A stretch of DNA of 64,000 nt from Nissolia schottii (GCA_003254905.1 QANU01046907.1:1-64000); one strand, 5' to 3'; counted from the first letter of the stretch, positions 28,965-41,773 are shown. Notes: generated by a model not told the origin, from the letters alone. A program made the numbers and translations.

Positions 28965-29185
28965 CTCTATCTCCGTCAAGTTAGACTCTTTCTCTTTTAC
29001 TCTTACTCTCTCACTCCAGCGTGAAATTCACTTGCCACGTGGGTATCAACATAATAGATAAAAGGTATCAACTTGATACATTTTTCTCTCTTCATCAAGT
29101 CAAACTCTCTCTCCTCTGCTCTCACTCTCTCACTCCAACGTCAAGTTCTTTCACCACGTGGGTATTAAGATAATAGAAATATATG
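28965..29185 (+). repeat. Tandem duplication of about 120 bp carrying a G-box
   Basis: Two diverged copies run from tcaagttagactctttctc or tcaagtcaaactctctctc through ctctcactcca to CCACGTGGGTAT; the CACGTG core occurs once in each (about 29036 and 29157). Confidence 0.7.
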
Positions 29186-29339
29186 TCAACGTAATAAATA
29201 TAAGTATCAATGTAGTGAAATATGTATCAACATATTATAAAAGTATATTAAAGTTTATAAAAGAAAATACATTTTTTTTTAATAAACTTCGATATCTTTA
29301 TAATATATTAATACCTATTCCATTATATTGATATCTGTT

Positions 29340-29859
29340 CTAGAGTAATTTGTATAGGGAACAAGGTTACCTGAAAACGAGTAGAGAGTTGAGGAAGGCG
29401 TCCTGACGAAAGCTCTAGCATCTGGACAGAAGCTCTAGTGTGGGTTCATTGTGCGTGAGTGATCAACAACGTGGTGTACCTGGAAAGGCACTCCGACTCT
29501 CAAGTAAACACATGGTGTGAGTATTATAGAGAGTGAACAAGTGATACTTAGTGACCTCAGGTCATGTGATTTTATAGGTGATCTAGGTCATTTAGATAGA
29601 GATAGAATGTGGGGAATTTGAATAACGGCTTTCCCTTATCTTAAAGGTTTATCCTTCCCTTCTTATTTAGGAGTTGGTTACGGAGCTCGCTGATTGTTAG
29701 AGGAGAAGACGTTGTTTCCTCCTTTGGCCTTGTTGGGTCGAGTTGGGTCTAGAGTCTTGGTATCGCGGCCTAGAGAACATCTATTGGGCTGCTCTCTCTC
29801 CCAGACTTGTGTTGCGACCTTCTCCTTTTGCAGGCGTCTTGGAGCTCTTTGTTACCAAG
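29340..29859. other. Unassigned repeat interrupted by a copia LTR
   Basis: No gene seen. The sequence appears to resume after 30964, so the LTR probably landed inside an older element. Confidence 0.3.
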
Positions 29860-30964
29860 TGCTTCAAATACACAAGAGGGGGGTGAATTGGGTTTGCAAA
29901 CTATTTCATAAATCTTTTATCAACTACATATTGGAATAAAAAATATGCTAGAATTTCTTAACAAATGTATTAAGCACAACAATTAGAGCAAGTTATCAAT
30001 ATTACAAAAGCAATATGGAAAATAAAGCTTTAAGGAATAGAGATTGCAAACTCAATTTATCTTGGTTCAATCACCCTTGCGATTTACGTCTAATCCCCAA
30101 GCAATTTGTTCTAAATTTTCTCCACTATCTTTAAGCTTCTAACTTAGGTGCTTGACAAACCTTTACAACCAAGAGCACTCTTCACACCTTGTGCTTGAGC
30201 CTCAAGTAATTCACCTTAAGGATACCATATCCTAATCAACTAAAGGGATACCTTACCCTATTTACAAATGTATAAAATTTATGTGTAGAAATAGAAACTC
30301 TCTCAAATAGTGGATAATACAAATTGAAGTTCTATAGGTGTATGAGTGATATATCTCTTTTACTCTAGAAAATAGCTCAAATCATTGCTCTAATAATAGC
30401 ATAAAAGATGGAAGTTTATGAGCAAGTGTTCTGCCTTGAAACATTGATTTAGATGAGTATTTATATATTTCTAAGTAATTCTAGCCGTTACCCAATTAAT
30501 GCACTTAGTTCTCCTTGTGCAAAACTAGTTGTTGTTGACTTTTGTGGCATGGTCATTCGAATGACTTAAGCAATTCTAACAGTTATTTGACTTTGTGTCA
30601 AGGTCATTCGAATGACTTACTATGATCATTCAAATGACTTAAGTCTTGCTTAAGTCACAAAGGGCTCAAGAACTTTGACAATCGAATGACTCGTTCAAAT
30701 GAGTTCTGGAAAACGGTCATTCGAATGAGCTATGCTAATCTTAGCAAAACTCATTCTTTTTCTTATTCTTTTGATTCTTATTATTGATCTTAACAATTTT
30801 TATTTTCTAGAATCAAAGGATTACCTTAAGAGCCTTTAGAGTGCATTTAAACAGATACCACATACTTAACCTTTAACAATAAATTCCCTAAATCCTAAAT
30901 CTATATCTTCATTGAATCCTTAGACTTGAAAACTTGCATCTTTGTCACATCAAAACCTACAACA
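29860..30964 (-). mobile_element. Solo LTR of a copia (Sirevirus-like) element, reverse-oriented
   Basis: About 1.1 kb. The plus strand starts TGCTTCAAATACACAAGAGG plus a G-run and gtgaattg, and ends caaaacctacaaca. On the minus strand it begins TGTTGTAGGTTTTGATG, a common copia LTR start. It contains several copies of the palindromic GTCATTCGAATGAC. A convincing 5-bp target duplication was not found. Confidence 0.55.
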
Positions 30965-31278
30965 CATAGGCATTCACACTCTCCTCTTGGGCAAACGAGT
31001 ATTGGCGAGTGAGATGAGCTCCTTCTCCTCCTTGGTGGGCTACGGCCCTTTGAGCCCTTAGGTAAAGTAAGCTCCTACTGGTGGGCTAAGGCTCTCCAAA
31101 CCCCTTAATCTCTAGTTCGTAACAATATTTATGCCTATTATGAAAAATATATATTTTTATTATGTTAATACCCACGTGTTTTAAATATAGAGTTGATAGA
31201 TTGAGAGCAAGAGAGTGATTTGACAAGGTAAGCATTGATTAAACTTTTTATTGTATTTTGTAATCCAACTAAATATTA
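30965..31278. other. Right part of the interrupted repeat, then intergenic
   Basis: Pieces such as ggtgggctacggccctttg and ggtgggctaaggctctcc (about 31036 and 31080) are short imperfect direct repeats. No gene was recognised. Confidence 0.3.
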
Positions 31279-31548
31279 CTCCCTCCGCCCACTTTTTGTT
31301 GTCATTTTTGATAAAAACACACAATTTAAGAAACCATTTAATTGACACTGAGATAGAGAAAATATAGATTGCATAGACAAAATTAACCTTGAGCAATAAG
31401 TGTTATAGTTATTAAGTGTTATTGAAAGTATGAGAAATAACAAGAGTGTAAGTATAAAAAACTCATTTAATATTTTCTTAATCTAATCAAATGACAATTA
31501 ATTTTAGACAAATTTTTTTTGAAATACACAAAAAATGGATGGAAAGAG
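31279..31548. mobile_element. Stowaway-type MITE (Tc1/mariner)
   Basis: 270 bp with terminal inverted repeats CTCCCTCCGCCCACTTTTTG on the left and the complement of CTCTTTCCATCCATTTTTTG on the right. It is flanked by TA on each side (31277-31278 and 31549-31550). The CTCCCTCC start is the Stowaway hallmark. Confidence 0.85.
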
Positions 31549-31550
31549 TA

Positions 31551-32883
31551 TTATCATAATAGTTTGAAGTTCACATGTATTTTAGTGTGAAAAAAATATT
31601 TCTCTAATTGATAAAAACTCCAAACACCCATGGAGAGGACAGATATGAGACATGACCAAACAGTCATCGCGAGGGGATTACAAGGCCCAAGAAAACGGAT
31701 CGTACAGAACCCAAGCCCAAATCCAGGGAAAGCAACCCAGCAGCTGGTCTCGCCTCGAGCATCCCTGGACAGAATTTCCCACAACAGGATGCCAAGTAAA
31801 GAGACTCCTGACAAAGAATTCCCAACTGTTTTCCAGATTTTTAATGCATGCGAGAAATCATGAATCAATTCTGGTGAGGTAGTTTCCTGATGGAGCATCT
31901 TGAGAATTGTTATATTTTTTATTATATCAATAAAAATTAATATTTGCCATTATATTTTTCTGTTATTAAATTTCTATTCTTTAGAATAGTTTATTATCCA
32001 ACATATTGTGCAATGATATATTAGTCGTTGTATGTATTAAAATTTGAGTTTACCTGCTATTTACTGACATAAAATTTTTTCACACTATCATTTAATTAAA
32101 GCCTAAGAATGAAACACCTTTAGAATCTCTATAGTATATGACGTTATGGTGGAGTTGGAGAGACCGGTGTAACGAGATTATGAACAGAGGTAGTAGGCCT
32201 ATTGGTATTATTGCTCATTTTATTTGCAGTGACTTGGCTAATCTTGAAGTTGGTCATCAGAAGGGGTAGAGTTTTACTCTCATTGAGTCTCTGCCATGAG
32301 CGTTTCAGGACTTGTTGCGTGCGGACTTCATAGACATAGTTTTTCTTTGGCCTTAGCCTTGTTTTCCTTTTATGATATACCAAAAAAAATTTAATTAAAT
32401 TATTTCAAATGCATGACTTTTTAAGTGATGAGTGAGAGAATCAATTATTGTTATTTATGTTACAAGATTTGAATACACAATAATATAAAACGTTTTAAAA
32501 CTCTTATTATATAGCAATTAAACTCTTAAAATTTTATCAGATTATATTATCAAACCGGCAAAATAGACCCTTAATTTAATTAGTCATGTGCTGAGAGCCT
32601 GCATTGACATATATGGGGGGAAATCATTACCCGCATTAAATTTTGTTAACCCAAAAAAGGTACACTCAACGCTCAACATATATCATGGATGTATCTGTTC
32701 CGTGAAAGAACAAACCTCTTAGTACGTCTTGGTTGCTACTTGTTAGACAAAATCATGGGCACAGGTTAGAAAATCATTTTACATTCACTCCCACGAACTT
32801 GTGTTCTTTTGAATGTTTTGGCATAACCATTATAAAAGTAAGTCTCAAATGTATCTTTAATATTTAATTAGATTTAATCAAGG
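31551..32883. other. Intergenic, no gene recognised
   Basis: A GC-richer patch at about 31630-31860 is open in several frames on both strands but shows no known domain. The rest is AT-rich. Confidence 0.3.
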
Positions 32884-33735
32884 TAGAGGTGTCAAACGGG
32901 CCAGCGGGCCTGAACGGGTCGGACTAAAATTATGTCTATTTTTAGGATTTAACTCGTTTATGATCGATCCGCGGGCTTAAACGGACCAACCGACTAGCCC
33001 GTTTATTTTTTAAAAAAAATTAAAATTTTAGTCTATTTTTTATGATGTAAATACAAAGTTGTGAATAAGTATACACAATCATTTTTAACTATTTTTTATC
33101 GTCTATCTATTAATTAATTAGAAAGAAATAGTTTAAATGGTTGATTGTAATATTATATTATTTTTTTTGTTCCTTCAACTATCTTGCTTGAAAGATATCA
33201 ATTGCTTTCAAATGTTACTTGAAATCGATTCATGAATTAATACAACTTTCATTAATTAAATGGCGGCATATAACATTGATGTGAGTACTGTTATATTATT
33301 GATCAAAAATACAATTGGAACTCTTTCTCGTAGATTAATCAATAATAAACAAGGTTTGAAAGTATATATCAATGTGTAAGGCGTAGGCACCTATTAAAGG
33401 AATAAATGTAAAATTTATCAATATATCTCATAGTACTTCAGCTGCATAGCAATATAAATATAATAAAGTAGTTAAGCATAACAAATAGTTAAACATGCTC
33501 AAGTATAAGTAAACTCTTAAACTCCAAAATAAAATTTAGAGTCCAAAATGAAACTTTTAAAAAATTATTTTTTTATAAATAAAAAAATAGTTTTCACGGG
33601 CTCATAGGCTAGCCTGCGAGCCTAGCAGGCCGAGCCTAAATGGGTCAGGCCAATTTTTTTCAAATTTTTACGGGCCTATTTTTTAACCGGGTAAACGGGC
33701 TGGGCCCACGGGCCGGGCTCATTTTGACAGCCCTA
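32884..33735 (+). mobile_element. hAT-like non-autonomous element, copy 1
   Basis: 852 bp bounded by terminal inverted repeats TAGAGGTGTCAAACGGGCC and TAGGGCTGTCAAAATGAGCC, with G/C-rich cgggcc runs just inside. It is flanked by a perfect 8-bp duplication AATCAAGG (32876-32883 and 33736-33743), the length made by hAT transposases. The interior is AT-rich with no transposase frame. A second copy lies inverted at 60857-61703. Confidence 0.85.
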
Positions 33736-33743
33736 AATCAAGG

Positions 33744-34906
33744 AAAGGCAATTAATTTTGGGGGCTCGTAGGACTACGTGAGAAGCCTAAAACGTATTTC
33801 AGATTTGACATAAGTTACTAAAAAGCATTAGTATTGTAAATATATTTCAAAGAATGTTTGGTTTTGAGGAGGAGAGCTGGATGTTAAGAGTGAATTTTCC
33901 ATCAATTGAGAATTAAGTCAATTGTTAAGAAATTGATGAGTAGGAAGGTGAACATTGTTGGCTTTAACTTCTAAGGCAGGGTGATTGCCTTTTAACTTGT
34001 AAGGCAAGTTAAATTGCCATGACTTTGGGGGCTTGCATGGACAGCACATGGCTGTAGTTGTAGGAGGCATTCATGGTGACATGTGTCCCCTCACGTGTCG
34101 TCATGTATGCAAGAAAATCCGTTGGGTGTCGCATATAAGTTCCAGGCACGATTCGGAGCGTTCTGAGACCCACAGAGAGGTGTTTTGACCTTGAAAGATT
34201 AGAATTAGTTCAAAGAAGGTAAAATTATTTATTTTCCCTCAAAAAAGAATTTAATATCAATATTTTTTCTTAAAAGGCTTCATATGGAAAAGGAAATGAT
34301 CCTCAGGCTCTAAAGACTATGCGTAACGTCAAAACGGTAACCCATGTGAGAAAAAGGACACAATTTTTTTGAAATGACTAGAAGTTGGAATAATGATATT
34401 TAAGGATCTTAGAATGACATATGAGTCTATTCCAAGACATCCTTGGGCATTCAAGCACAAATATGAGGTTACTGAGACCGTCAGTTGGCCAACGAGGCTC
34501 ATCGGGGCTTCACCGACCATTAAAGGCTCTCAGGGGAATGTTTTTCCCTTTTTCTAAACACCCGGTTGACCTTTTAATAGCTTGAATGAGCCTCTCAAGG
34601 TATAAATTTGATAACGCAAGATGTGTCGAGAGAATTTATGAATGTTTCTCGGTATAGTGAGCTTTCATTTCTTTAAAAATCAAACTGAAAAGGGAACTGA
34701 AGCGTAAGCTTTGGATGTATGTGCATCACTGAATAAGAAGAAAACAAGTAACTTGTTCTTTGATCCATTATGGGGACTATGGTCGTAGTTGGATCTTCTA
34801 ACTTATAAGGGAAACTACAATGTATTTGAGAGAGAGAGCTTGTAGAGACAAATCTCTAAAGTTGCATCTTATTGTTCTCTGAATGGGATTCGCCTTTATA
34901 GAAATA
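33744..34906. other. Intergenic, probable old LTR debris
   Basis: No gene recognised. Several phrases (about 34730-34880) resemble the leader region of LTR elements, but no termini could be matched. Confidence 0.25.
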
Positions 34907-36366
34907 GAAATGCTCCGTGTACACAACAGAAGCATACACCCATACATATATCATTCATTTATACGGAATTAATGATCATTATACATATAGCCTACAGTTT
35001 CTAAAATTATACACAACGCACCCTAATCCCAAACTCGTTCTCGTCATCATTTTCACTCATCCTCTCATCCTTGCTCTGTAATGTTTATCATCATCATCTC
35101 GTCATTCTCTCATCCTCTCATCATAGTCATCCTTCTCATCTTCCTCATTTTCATCCTCTTGTCATGTGAAAGTTGATTAAAATGGAATTAAGATGATAAA
35201 ATGTTAGTTTTCTTTTAAAATGGATGAGATTTATCTTTAACAATGGTTGCAGAATATGATATCTAATTTGAGTGTACAAAGTAATATTGGAGAATGTGAT
35301 ATCAGATTTTAGTGCACAAACATTATATGACGATGTGCACAAACATTATATGACCTTATGCACAAACATTACGCACTTGTGTACAGCACTCTGATTTTAC
35401 TCAAACATAAATAAGTTCACAATCTTTATACATTTTTAGTGGACAAACTTTATAAAAATTAGTTCACATGCATGTGCACACACACTTTTATACATTCTAA
35501 TGCATAAACTTTACATATATGCATATTACTTAATGCACAGTTAAGTATATTTGCAGAATATGATATCAGATTTTAGTGCACAAACATTATATGACGATGT
35601 GCACAAACATTATATGACCTTATGCACAAACATTACGCACTTGTGTACAATACTGCGATTTTACTCAAACATAAATAAGTTCACAATCTTTATACATTTT
35701 TAGTTGACAAACTTTATAAAAATTAGTTCACATGCATGTGCACACACTTTTATACATTCTAATGCATAAACTTTACATATATGCATATTACTTAATGCAC
35801 AGTTAAGTATATTTGCATAATATGATATCAGATTTTAGTGCACAAACATTATATGACGATGTGCACAAACATTATATGACCTTATGCACAAACAGTAGGC
35901 ACTTGTTTACAACACTGTGATTTTACTTAAACATAAATAAGTTCACAATCTTTATACATTTTTAGTAGACAAACTTTATAAAAGTTAGTTCACATGCACA
36001 ATACTTTACAAACATGCACAAAACTTTACAGATTTCCATAAAACTTAACCTATAGTTAAGTATTTTGCAGAATCTGATATATGTGATTTGAATGCACAAT
36101 CTTTTATATGGGTACGAGAGTAAAAAGAGTGACGAGAGATGACAGTGACGAGAATGAAGAAAGAACAAAGGAAGAGAGTGATGAGAGAGAAGAGAGAAAA
36201 CGGAAGAAAGTGGAAGCGAGAAGGTTTTGAGATGTGCGTGAATTCACACGCGTGTGGCTGAGAGTGGGAGAGAGAGTGGATGGGGTGCTTATTTGAGGGG
36301 CTCAACCTATTTTAATACGAGTATACGCATGGTGTATGATTCTCAGGTGTACGTGTAGCAAAGCTG
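34907..36366. mobile_element. MITE copy 3 of the cacaaac-repeat family (largest, 1460 bp)
   Basis: The left end is GAAATGCTCCGTGTACAC and the right end is the complement of CAGCTTTGCTACACGTACAC. Both are followed inward by a catacaccc or catacacc tract. The flanks are TTATAGAAATA and TTATAAAAATA, an 11-bp target duplication with one mismatch. Inside are a pyrimidine-rich left block (cgtcatcattttcactc, near 35040), a tandem array with cacaaacattatatgac repeats (about 35298-36070), and a complementary purine-rich right block (about 36110-36290). It has no transposase frame. The long target duplication and ends suggest a Mutator-like origin. Confidence 0.75.
35298..36073 (+). repeat. About 262-bp tandem array inside MITE copy 3
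   Basis: Units starting at gatatcagattttagtgcac begin at 35298, 35562 and 35824; a weaker fourth begins near 36074. Each carries two or three cacaaacatta motifs and an acataaataagttcacaatc tract. Confidence 0.85.
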
Positions 36367-36377
36367 TTATAAAAATA

Positions 36378-37360
36378 AAGAAAATTTTAATTTGTGAGAA
36401 GGAAGGAATCTCAACCTACAATCTCACTCATCCAAGACTCTAATCGCGCCCTCCTTGCCACCAGCTACTTCTGTCCGCGAGATGCAGGAGTGTGCTCCGT
36501 TTGCATGAGGGACGATTGTAGCAACGAGGGACGACGCGATGGAACTCCTGGCGAGTGATGGTGAGTGAAAAGGTGGCGAGGGACGCTGCGGGTGATGACA
36601 ACTGTGTGGGCTTAAAGGGTCAAATGTTGATGTAGTGATGAAATGGTGATGGGGTGGGTTGAGAGAGCGACAGTGGGGAGACGAGAGAGACGTAAGGGCT
36701 GCTGAGAGAGATTGAGGGATTTGAATAGGGTTTGGCGTGTTTTATGAACAGTTAACAATAATTGCAGGAGAGAGAAGGGAGAGTTGAAAAAGCTTTTGGT
36801 TGAAAAATAAAGAACTCGCAAACCGCCACAAAATGACCACCGCAAAATACTAATTTTCTGATAGTGAACCTATTATTGTACCCACTGTAGCTTAGATTCA
36901 TAAAAAGTTTTACAAGATCAAACATGTTAACGTTATCAACATGAATTCAAGAAACCTATCTACTTTTCAATTTAAATACACAAGCACCATTTTTTCATCC
37001 ATTACAAACAACCGTAAATGATAACACACTAACATTAACAAATAAAATGCCACATGCTTCACACAATGACACGTGTATCATAAAAAACACATTCTATAAA
37101 CAAATCAACGATGGGGGACCATCATACAAACCTACTAATTAAGGAGCATAACTACTTTTACCGTTGAGAGTGGGAGTGAAACGTCGTTTGCGGGTGTGGG
37201 GCAAACCTGTGTGTTTTCGATGAAACAATGTCATTTTTGGTTCAGTGGGAGGTTGTTGTTCGAGTGGCTAAACAATGACGTTTTGATTATTAAACATAGA
37301 ACCATTCACCTCCAAAGTTTAGATTTTTTTTTTCCTCTTAACATTTTTGTAAAGTAGTGA
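36378..37360. other. Intergenic, no gene recognised
   Basis: A GC-richer patch at 36430-36850 contains open frames on the minus strand that do not resemble any protein I know. Confidence 0.3.
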
Positions 37361-37364
37361 TACC

Positions 37365-38650
37365 CCGGTCCCAAATTATTTATCACTTTAGTATAATAAT
37401 CTCTTAATAGTCTCTATCTCCCCCTTCATCATGGAACACTTAAATAATGGTAATTTAGTAAAGTTATTCCTTAAACTACTCTCAATTCTAAGTTTCTTAA
37501 TGCCATGCATTTCGCCAAAACGACTTTCACAACCCAAAAATCATGACCGGCACATGAGAGATATAATCTCTTATGCAAGCCTCTGATCATAATTTATGTG
37601 AAAATGTGATTATTTAATAAAATAATTAAATAGCTTAATTAAGATCCTTTAATAAATAAAATAAATTCATAAGTCACATTTCAGGGCATAAATACCTTAT
37701 AAATTTTAAAGGTAAAACTAGAACATAATATATACATAACAATACATGAAAATAGCGTCTTCCTGCTTATTAACTCTAGAGCACTTTAGATATAAACAAA
37801 ATAGTAATTAGCTCTATTACAAAATGGAGCTTACCATTGATAGCTAAACTAGACTATGGAGCCTTACTCCATATTAACAACACTATTTGAAAAATAATGA
37901 GATGATGGGTGAATCATCAAACTCAGTAAATGACATAACCCCACTATTCATGTGGGACATAAACAAGCATGAAACTCATAGTGCAACAAATCTTAATGAT
38001 GCTGATGATTTTTTTCAAACTTTTAAATATTTAGGGAGATATATGTCTTAGAGTTCTACTCGAGCGTCATGGTATGCTTAAAATTTAACTACTCATGCTT
38101 TACGGTGTGCTATCTACTCGGACGTCACGGTATGCCTACAAGGTACCGAGTTCGACATAAGTTGTTGCCGGCATATAGTTCTAATATAGATACTCCTAAT
38201 CAAAATTATCCATTTATTTATCACCATAATAATTTCTAAAAATCATAATACTCGTGCAATGTCTTACTTACCATCAAACGGTCTCACGTGTAATTAAAAA
38301 TGGTTTCATGAATTCATAAATATTTTTCATAAAATATTTTTGAAACTGATAAACATTCTAAAATATTTCTTGATGATATCCTCACAAGGTATAATACAAA
38401 TTTTCTCATAACAAAATATCATTTATAAAAATAATTATTAATGATCGTTAAAATAGGTCATAAGAAACCACCACTCATCTGAAAATGCTGAAACTCTCAT
38501 GTCATTCCCCAATAACTCTTGTGGAATATCGTTCTTCGTTCTCAATTCTAAATTCTGACAAATAATACTTCCCACAATTATTTTTTTCCCTGTTCGTCAC
38601 ACACACAAACACAAGGAAAGGAGAATTTTTACTTACTTGTACTGATGACA
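37365..38650. repeat. Probable gypsy-type LTR fragment
   Basis: It begins near tgataccccggtccc and includes the layout (aaactcagtaaatgacataac, then catgtgggacat near 37960) seen in many plant gypsy LTRs. Borders were not established. Confidence 0.3.
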
Positions 38651-40858
38651 AATTACAAAAAAAGACTCAATCTTTTATAGAAGAAATTGGACAGGGAATG
38701 AGTCAACTTGCCTTCCACGTTTTTGTGAAAAAATTTATGAAGGTTTTGAAACTTGCTTTTTCTTGGTGGAGGCTTTAATGTCAAATGATGTTTTTTTTAG
38801 TGATTGCATAAGATGTGTCAACATGTTTAAAGTTTGGTACCTTATAAATTTCTTATGCAATTTTCATTTTGTTTCCTTAATAGATGTCTGGAGTTAAATA
38901 TGAGGCAATGATTATAAAGTCTAGTTGCATGTTAAAAAAACACTAGAAGAAAATGAAACATATCATATTATGAAATAATTTTTTTGGTTGATATAATGTA
39001 TAATATGTAGCGTACTATACATGGCATCTAAATAGAATTTATCTAAACATAATATTTATAAATATATTATAATACTTACAAAATATATATATATATATAT
39101 ATATATATTATCTACACACTTAATTAACACTTGCGTGTGTATGATAATATCTTAAGTTAAATAAAATAACATAATAAAGAATACAATTTTTAAAAAATAA
39201 ATAAATAAAATAATTGGAGACATTTTCAAAAGATGCAATAAATATGTGCATAAAAGGAAGCAACATCAATAAGGCCTATGAGAAACAAATTTAGAACTTG
39301 TCTTTTAATATGAGGAAAAAATTTATGATGCATAGGAAAAATGGTAACTTGGAGATAAATTATTTAAGGGGTAAATTATACTCATCTCCCCTAAATTTCA
39401 ACCTCTATTTATAACTTTGCCTTATAATCTTTTTAAATTTTGTAGAAAATTACACAAATCTCCCCTACTAACAGAAAATGTTAGTGAAATTAGCCTAATG
39501 TGACTTGCACAGGCACATGTTTACTAATGGTTTGTTTTTAATATTAAATGACTTTCAATATTACAAATAATTAATATCCTTAAACAATTCAAACTCTCAG
39601 TCCTAATCCCAATCTCCTCACCCCCTCTCATCGGAATGCCTCACACCCACCAACTAAGCCCCCGTTACAATCACCATTCATCACTTTAAACCCACAGAAT
39701 CCGATGAGATAGAAGTGATGCAAAAAATATTTATATATTTTAAAATATAATTTTTCTTAAGAGTATTTTATTAAAAGTCATGCATTCTTTTAATTTTTTA
39801 AAAAAATGAAACGTTCTAAATTTAAAATGAAGATAATTTAGCTTACTTTAAATAAAATCATTTTTTTAAAAAAATTATATTTTAAAGCTTATTATTTTTT
39901 TAAAAAAATATTTTTTAAAAGTTAATCCAAAATAGTCATTCGCTTCCATCAGCCTTCGCCCCAGTTCACTACGCCCCAACCCCACCACGTGCCTCTTGCT
40001 CCCGTTCCCGCCGCCACCAACATGCATCTCTAGCCACAACCAACTATTCATCATATCCTAGTGATACATATACAAAAATGGAACAGAAATTAAAATAGAA
40101 GTCTAACACATAGAATAAAAGAAGAAAAAGGATTGGTGGGTCTCTGGCGGAGAAGCGGCGTGCGGAGGACCGAAGCTGAGGTGCGAATGACGGCGGTTGT
40201 TGACACGGTGGGGGCAAGACTTTGATTTCTGGTAGCGGCTAGAGGAGGGACATCACGGAGCTGGGCGAGGTGTAACCACGGTTCGCGGAGGTTACAGGTT
40301 GAAGCATTATTTAATGGAGATTGATTATGGTGGAGAGGTGAGGTAGGGGTGGCCACGCACCATAGTTATTAAAACCGTTGGGTCACAGGTTCAATGCAAT
40401 GAGTGAATTACTATTGAATATAATTAAATAAATATATTGAAATACATAAAATATATATAATTATTAAAATATTATAACATAATAAATATATGTGATATGT
40501 TGATAAATATTTATAATTTTTTTTATATTCATCTAAATAACATTGTGATGAAAATGAAAATTATTGATTTAATTTTAGTAACACTTATTTTAAATAATAT
40601 ATATTTTAATTAAATTATCTTAGGATAATAGTGTATATAGTCTAATGATAAAAGAGTGATTTTTTTTTTTAATAAAAAAATACCAAGTTGAAGTCTTATG
40701 TTTTACCCGTGATGAAATTATTTTTAACAAAGAAACAAGAGTAAAAAAGGAAAAAAAAATGTATTGGCATTTAACAGAGTTAGCTCTGTCACGTTGGTTA
40801 GGATAACATGGACAATGAGAGGGGTGAGCGTTGTTTGCTCTTATCATTATATTTTTTA
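38651..40858. other. AT-rich intergenic DNA
   Basis: Includes an (AT)n microsatellite at about 39083-39108. A reverse frame at 40090-40356 is Ser/Thr/Pro-rich with no domain and is not called. No RNA gene was seen. Confidence 0.35.
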
Positions 40859-41083
40859 GAGTTCCGCTACACGTACATCCTAAATCATACACCATACATA
40901 CACCTCGTATTTATATGTATAAAATTTATGTTTTAACACATGTAATGTTTGTGCACTTAATTAAGTATAGTTGGGAGTATCATTTACAAATTTGTAATAT
41001 TCGTGTACTCATGATAATAAAGTTTGTATATTATTAATGGTGTATGTATGAGTGTATGAAATTGGGTGTATATGTAACATTTC
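40859..41083. mobile_element. MITE copy 4 of the cacaaac-repeat family (225 bp)
   Basis: The left end is GAGTTCCGCTACACGTACAT and the right end is the complement of GAAATGTTACATATACACCC, both followed inward by catacac(c/t)catacatacacc. It is flanked by a perfect 11-bp direct repeat TATATTTTTTA (40848-40858 and 41084-41094). It carries one inverted copy of gtgcacaaacattac. This is the cleanest member of the family and defines its ends. Confidence 0.8.
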
Positions 41084-41668
41084 TATATTTTTTATTATAT
41101 TTTATACATTAGTCATTAGTGAGGTATAATTGCCGGAAAAAATTGAGCGAACGTATATTAAACAAAAATGGAGAGAATATAAAACTCGAAACAATACATT
41201 TCTTTCCGAATGAGGCAGGAAAGATTGGTACTCGTCATTTAATAGCCGGTGGATGGTCTAATTCTTTCTACAGTGCTTGCAGGAAGAAGCAGAAGAAAAC
41301 TTTGAAAATAGAGAAGTAGATCTCCCCACGCGCGCCACAGCGGGTGAATCTAACCACCGGACACGTCAAGAGCAGGCAGCAGCGCGTGGCGCACACCACC
41401 AAGCAGCCGTGAATGTGCGTTGGGATCACTGACACGCACACTTCACTTCCCTTCCCTCGCTTCTGTGCTGCTGAGCTGATATTAGCAAAAGGCTGCAACT
41501 CCCAACAAACATACACAAGAGAGAGTGAGATCACAGACTCGAACCAGGGTAATTGGATCTCAGTGAATAGTGAAAATCCCGAATCACGATGCCTCGGAAG
41601 TGAAAAAAGCGTTTAAAAAAAAAAATCAAGAAAGGGAAATTGCTTGTTTTCTTCTAGACAGAGCCCTT

Positions 41669-41673
41669 TATAA
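41669..41673 (+). promoter_or_regulatory. Possible TATA box of the alpha/beta hydrolase gene
   Basis: TATAA within ctttataagg lies 51 bases before an ATG at 41720 and 105 bases before the preferred ATG at 41774. Transcription starting about 30 bases downstream would leave either ATG usable. Confidence 0.3.
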
Positions 41674-41773
41674 GGACCATGACACTGCTTCCTCCTTATT
41701 ATCGCAGTCGCCCTCGTCGATGCTGTTGCTGCTCCAGTGCGTTACCTGTTTCTTCTTCTATTTCTTCAAGGAG

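Noticed and set aside
28609..28979. Overlapping Ser/Phe-rich frames on the minus strand
   Set aside because: Purine-rich block of MITE copy 2; composition bias explains the open frames.
31554..31898. 114-residue reverse frame MLHQETTSPEL...
   Set aside because: Looks protein-like in places, but other frames are open too and no family was recognised; not enough to call.
35280..36000. CRISPR-like spaced repeats
   Set aside because: This is plant DNA, and the repeats are variable tandem units inside a transposon.
40090..40356. 88-residue reverse frame
   Set aside because: Ser/Thr/Pro/Leu-rich with no domain, no splice partners.
40620..40740. tRNA-SINE-like A and B box words
   Set aside because: The match to the boxes is weak and there is no clear tail or target duplication.
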